A stretch of DNA of 64,000 nt from Pseudomonadota bacterium (lineage in GTDB: Bacteria; Pseudomonadota; Alphaproteobacteria; Acetobacterales; Acetobacteraceae): contig JAJXXT010000133.1 of assembly GCA_021780935.1 (NCBI GenBank), forward strand, positions 5,531 to 69,530, given 5' to 3'. The notes under the pieces were generated by a model. It worked only from the letters and a program-made list of their open reading frames with translations, was not told the origin of the DNA and did no database searches. Position 1 is the first letter of the stretch. Every line of letters begins with the position of its first letter. A program made the position numbers and the translations under genes. Of the stretch, positions 62,266 through 64,000 are shown in pieces.

Positions 62266-63306
62266 ATGCGCATTGCCCAGATCGCCCCGCTGTTCGAGGC
62301 CGTTCCGCCGAAGCTCTATGGCGGCTCAGAGCGCGTGGTCTCGGCGCTGACCGAGGAGCTGGTGGCGATGGGCCATGACGTGACGCTGTTCGCCAGCGGA
62401 GATTCGCAGACCTCGGCGAAGCTCGACCCGCCCTGGCCGGAGGCGCTGCGGCTCGACCCCGAGATCCGCGACTGGGTGGCGACGTACCATGTGATGCTGG
62501 AGCATGTGTACCGGCGCGCGCACCAGTTCGACGTGCTGCATTTTCATATCGACTATTTTCCGAACGCGCTGTTCTCGCGCCAGTCGGTGCCGTTCGTCTC
62601 GACCATGCACGGCCGGCTCGACCTCAAGGAGTTCGCCGCCGTCTACCGGATGTTTCCGGAGGTGGCGATGGTTTCGATCTCCAACCATCAGCGCCTGCCG
62701 ATCCCCGACCTCAACTGGGTGGCAACCGTGCTGCACGGGCTGTCGCCGGAGCTGCTGCACCCGGTGCCGGCGGTGCCGGAATATTTCGCGTTTCTCGGCC
62801 GCATCTCGCCCGAGAAGGGGATCGAGCGGGCGATCCGCATCGCGAGCGCGTGCGGGGTGCAGCTCAAGGTGGCGGCGAAGGTGGACCGGGCGGATGACGA
62901 GTATTTCAAGGTGAGCGTGGAGCCGCTGATCCGCGCGGCCGGGGCGGACGTGGATTTCATCGGCGAGATCAACGACGCGCAGAAGCCGGCGTTTCTTTCC
63001 GGGGCGAAGGCACTGATGTTCGCGATCGACTGGCCGGAGCCGTTCGGGCTGGTGATGATCGAGGCGATGGCGTGCGGCTGCCCGGTGATCGCGTTCCGCC
63101 GCGGCTCGGTGCCGGAGGTGATGGAGGACGGGCTGACCGGGTTCGTGGTGGAGAACGTGGAGGAGGCGATCGCGGCGTGCGGGCGGCTCGGCGAGCTGGA
63201 CCGGGCGCGGGTGCGGCGGCGGTTCGAGGAGCGGTGGACCAGCCGGCGGATGGCCGAGGATTATGTGCGCGTCTACGAGAAGCTGATCGCCGGCCGCCGG
63301 GCCTGA
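62266..63306 (+). CDS. family 4 glycosyltransferase
   Basis: A 346-residue GT-B enzyme. The N-terminal donor-side loop reads IAQIAPLFEAVPPKLYGGSERVV. The C-terminal domain has FLGRISPEKGIERAI and the conserved EPFGLVMIEAMACGCPVIA (E-x7-E). It adds a sugar from a nucleotide donor to an unknown acceptor, probably in envelope glycan. It could in principle use products of the epimerase at 26274, though 36 kb separate them. Confidence 0.93.
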   Translation: MRIAQIAPLFEAVPPKLYGGSERVVSALTEELVAMGHDVTLFASGDSQTSAKLDPPWPEALRLDPEIRDWVATYHVMLEHVYRRAHQFDVLHFHIDYFPNALFSRQSVPFVSTMHGRLDLKEFAAVYRMFPEVAMVSISNHQRLPIPDLNWVATVLHGLSPELLHPVPAVPEYFAFLGRISPEKGIERAIRIASACGVQLKVAAKVDRADDEYFKVSVEPLIRAAGADVDFIGEINDAQKPAFLSGAKALMFAIDWPEPFGLVMIEAMACGCPVIAFRRGSVPEVMEDGLTGFVVENVEEAIAACGRLGELDRARVRRRFEERWTSRRMAEDYVRVYEKLIAGRRA

Positions 63307-63334
63307 GGCGCCGCGGGCGCGAAACGGCTCAGGC
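63301..63334. terminator. inverted repeat at the end of glycosyltransferase gene
   Basis: GCCTGAG (63301-63307), which includes the stop codon, pairs with CTCAGGC (63328-63334). The loop is 20 nt and GC-rich. Weak terminator candidate. Confidence 0.35.
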
Positions 63335-63368
63335 GCGCGGCCGCGCGAGAATCGGGTGGTGCCTGCTA

Positions 63369-63391
63369 GACTCCCGCCGGTTTTGGGAGTC
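63369..63391 (+). promoter_or_regulatory. hairpin that hides the ribosome site of the last gene
   Basis: GACTCCC (63369-63375) pairs with GGGAGTC (63385-63391) around a 9-nt loop. GGGAG (63385-63389) is also the ribosome site 7 nt before ATG 63397. The stem could lower translation until opened. Confidence 0.55.
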
Positions 63392-63396
63392 GCGCG

Positions 63397-64000
63397 ATGC
63401 GAATTGCGGGCGGAACGGTGGTGCGCGCCGCGGTGGCGCTGCTGCTGCTGGCGTTGGCGGGGTGCGCCGACCAGCACCTGGTGACGGCAGAGGCGAACGG
63501 GCGTGCTGCGATGGACGCGGGCCATCCGCAGGGAGCCGCGCGGGCGTATCGGGTGGCGTTGGCGCGGGCGGAGAGGGACCATAACGAGACGGCGGTGGCC
63601 AGGATCGGCACCGAGCTCGCCATCGCGGAGCTGAACGAGAACCGGCTTGCCCGGTCGCTTTCGGATGCGCGCAACCTGCGCGCGGATCTGGCGCGGCGGC
63701 ACCGCAAGCCGCCGCCCCAGCTCGGCCTGGTGATCGCGACGGCGCTGTATCGGCAGGGCGACCTGACGCAGGCGGCGGCGGAGGCGAGGCTGGTCGCGGC
63801 CGGCCGGCCACCGTCGGTGGCGTTGCGCGGGCAGTTTCTGCTGGGGCTGATCGCGGCGGAACAGCATGACACCGAGGGCGTGCTGGCGGCGTCGCTGGTG
63901 CTCTCGGCGCATCATGACCCGTATTCGGTGGCGGACGCGACGGAGCTCGGTGCGCGGCTGGCGCTGGCGCGCGGCGAGGCGCTTGCGGCGCGCAGCCGGG
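63397..64000 (+). CDS. lipoprotein with TPR-like repeats, 3' end outside window
   Basis: 201 codons are visible, and the frame is open at the right edge. The N terminus is a lipoprotein signal (VALLLLALAGC, Cys23). The mature part is helical and Ala-rich (AARAYRVALARAERDHNETA, IATALYRQGDLTQAAAEARL), resembling TPR proteins. Its function is unknown. Translation may be controlled by the hairpin just upstream. Confidence 0.75.
   Translation, partial: MRIAGGTVVRAAVALLLLALAGCADQHLVTAEANGRAAMDAGHPQGAARAYRVALARAERDHNETAVARIGTELAIAELNENRLARSLSDARNLRADLARRHRKPPPQLGLVIATALYRQGDLTQAAAEARLVAAGRPPSVALRGQFLLGLIAAEQHDTEGVLAASLVLSAHHDPYSVADATELGARLALARGEALAARSR

Overview
The window looks like a chromosomal segment of a GC-rich alphaproteobacterium. 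UPF0262 and DUF983 genes side by side, a Caulobacter-type cpa/tad locus, and a strong bias for G or C at third codon positions support this. Acetobacteraceae or another Rhodospirillales group is a plausible guess, but nothing here proves a genus. Coding is dense. Many neighbouring genes share ATGA, TGATG or TTGA stop/start overlaps, and no gene-free stretch exceeds 300 bases. I saw no tRNA, rRNA, insertion sequence, CRISPR array or replication origin.

Layout. 1-7.7 kb: the distal part of a tad/cpa pilus operon (secretin, short CpaD-like lipoprotein, CpaE, CpaF, TadB, TadC, TadD). 7.9-9.8 kb: two tandem ClpP-like lipoproteins. 9.8-11.0 kb: a compositionally foreign gene with a HEPN-type motif. 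11.1-14.9 kb: two aminotransferase paralogs, then a GNAT frame joined to a CDGSH iron-sulfur gene by a 16-bp tandem duplication. 15-22 kb: FkbH-like protein, split ChrA transporter, pepsin-like protease, DHA2 exporter, MBL-fold enzyme. 21.8-26.0 kb: Sel1 protein and an operon of aminotransferase, DUF983, UPF0262 and mtnA, the last in methionine salvage. 26.0-28.2 kb: a leader with three coupled six-codon ORFs in front of a plant-like GDP-mannose 3,5-epimerase, then an orphan gene.

28.2-36.2 kb: exported protein, AlkA-type glycosylase, a catabolic-looking operon (creatininase family, ketopantoate-reductase family, SDR, M20 peptidase), DUF1345 and M28 peptidase. 36.2-39.5 kb: orphan papain-like candidate and a DUF1501/DUF1800 pair. 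39.8-43.5 kb: EF-G outside a str operon, and a DUF429 protein. 43.5-46.6 kb: a CUT1-type ABC importer with no ATPase gene beside it. 46.7-52.2 kb: unknown gene, XRE-cupin regulator with a convincing leaderless promoter, and an operon of alpha/beta hydrolase, FAH-family protein, LysE exporter and luciferase-like monooxygenase. 52.3-64 kb: orphan gene with 11-bp repeats upstream, divergent PEP carboxylase, DUF445, YbjN-like protein, FMN hydroxy-acid dehydrogenase, aminotransferase, ABC exporter, glycosyltransferase and a truncated lipoprotein.

A theme runs through the window: short tandem duplications (7, 9, 11, 15, 16 and 17 bp), several next to start or stop codons. The two clearest are the 17-bp repeat that builds a micro-ORF relay before the epimerase at 26274 and the 16-bp repeat that fuses GNAT to CDGSH near 14600. 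These are the features most likely to be new.
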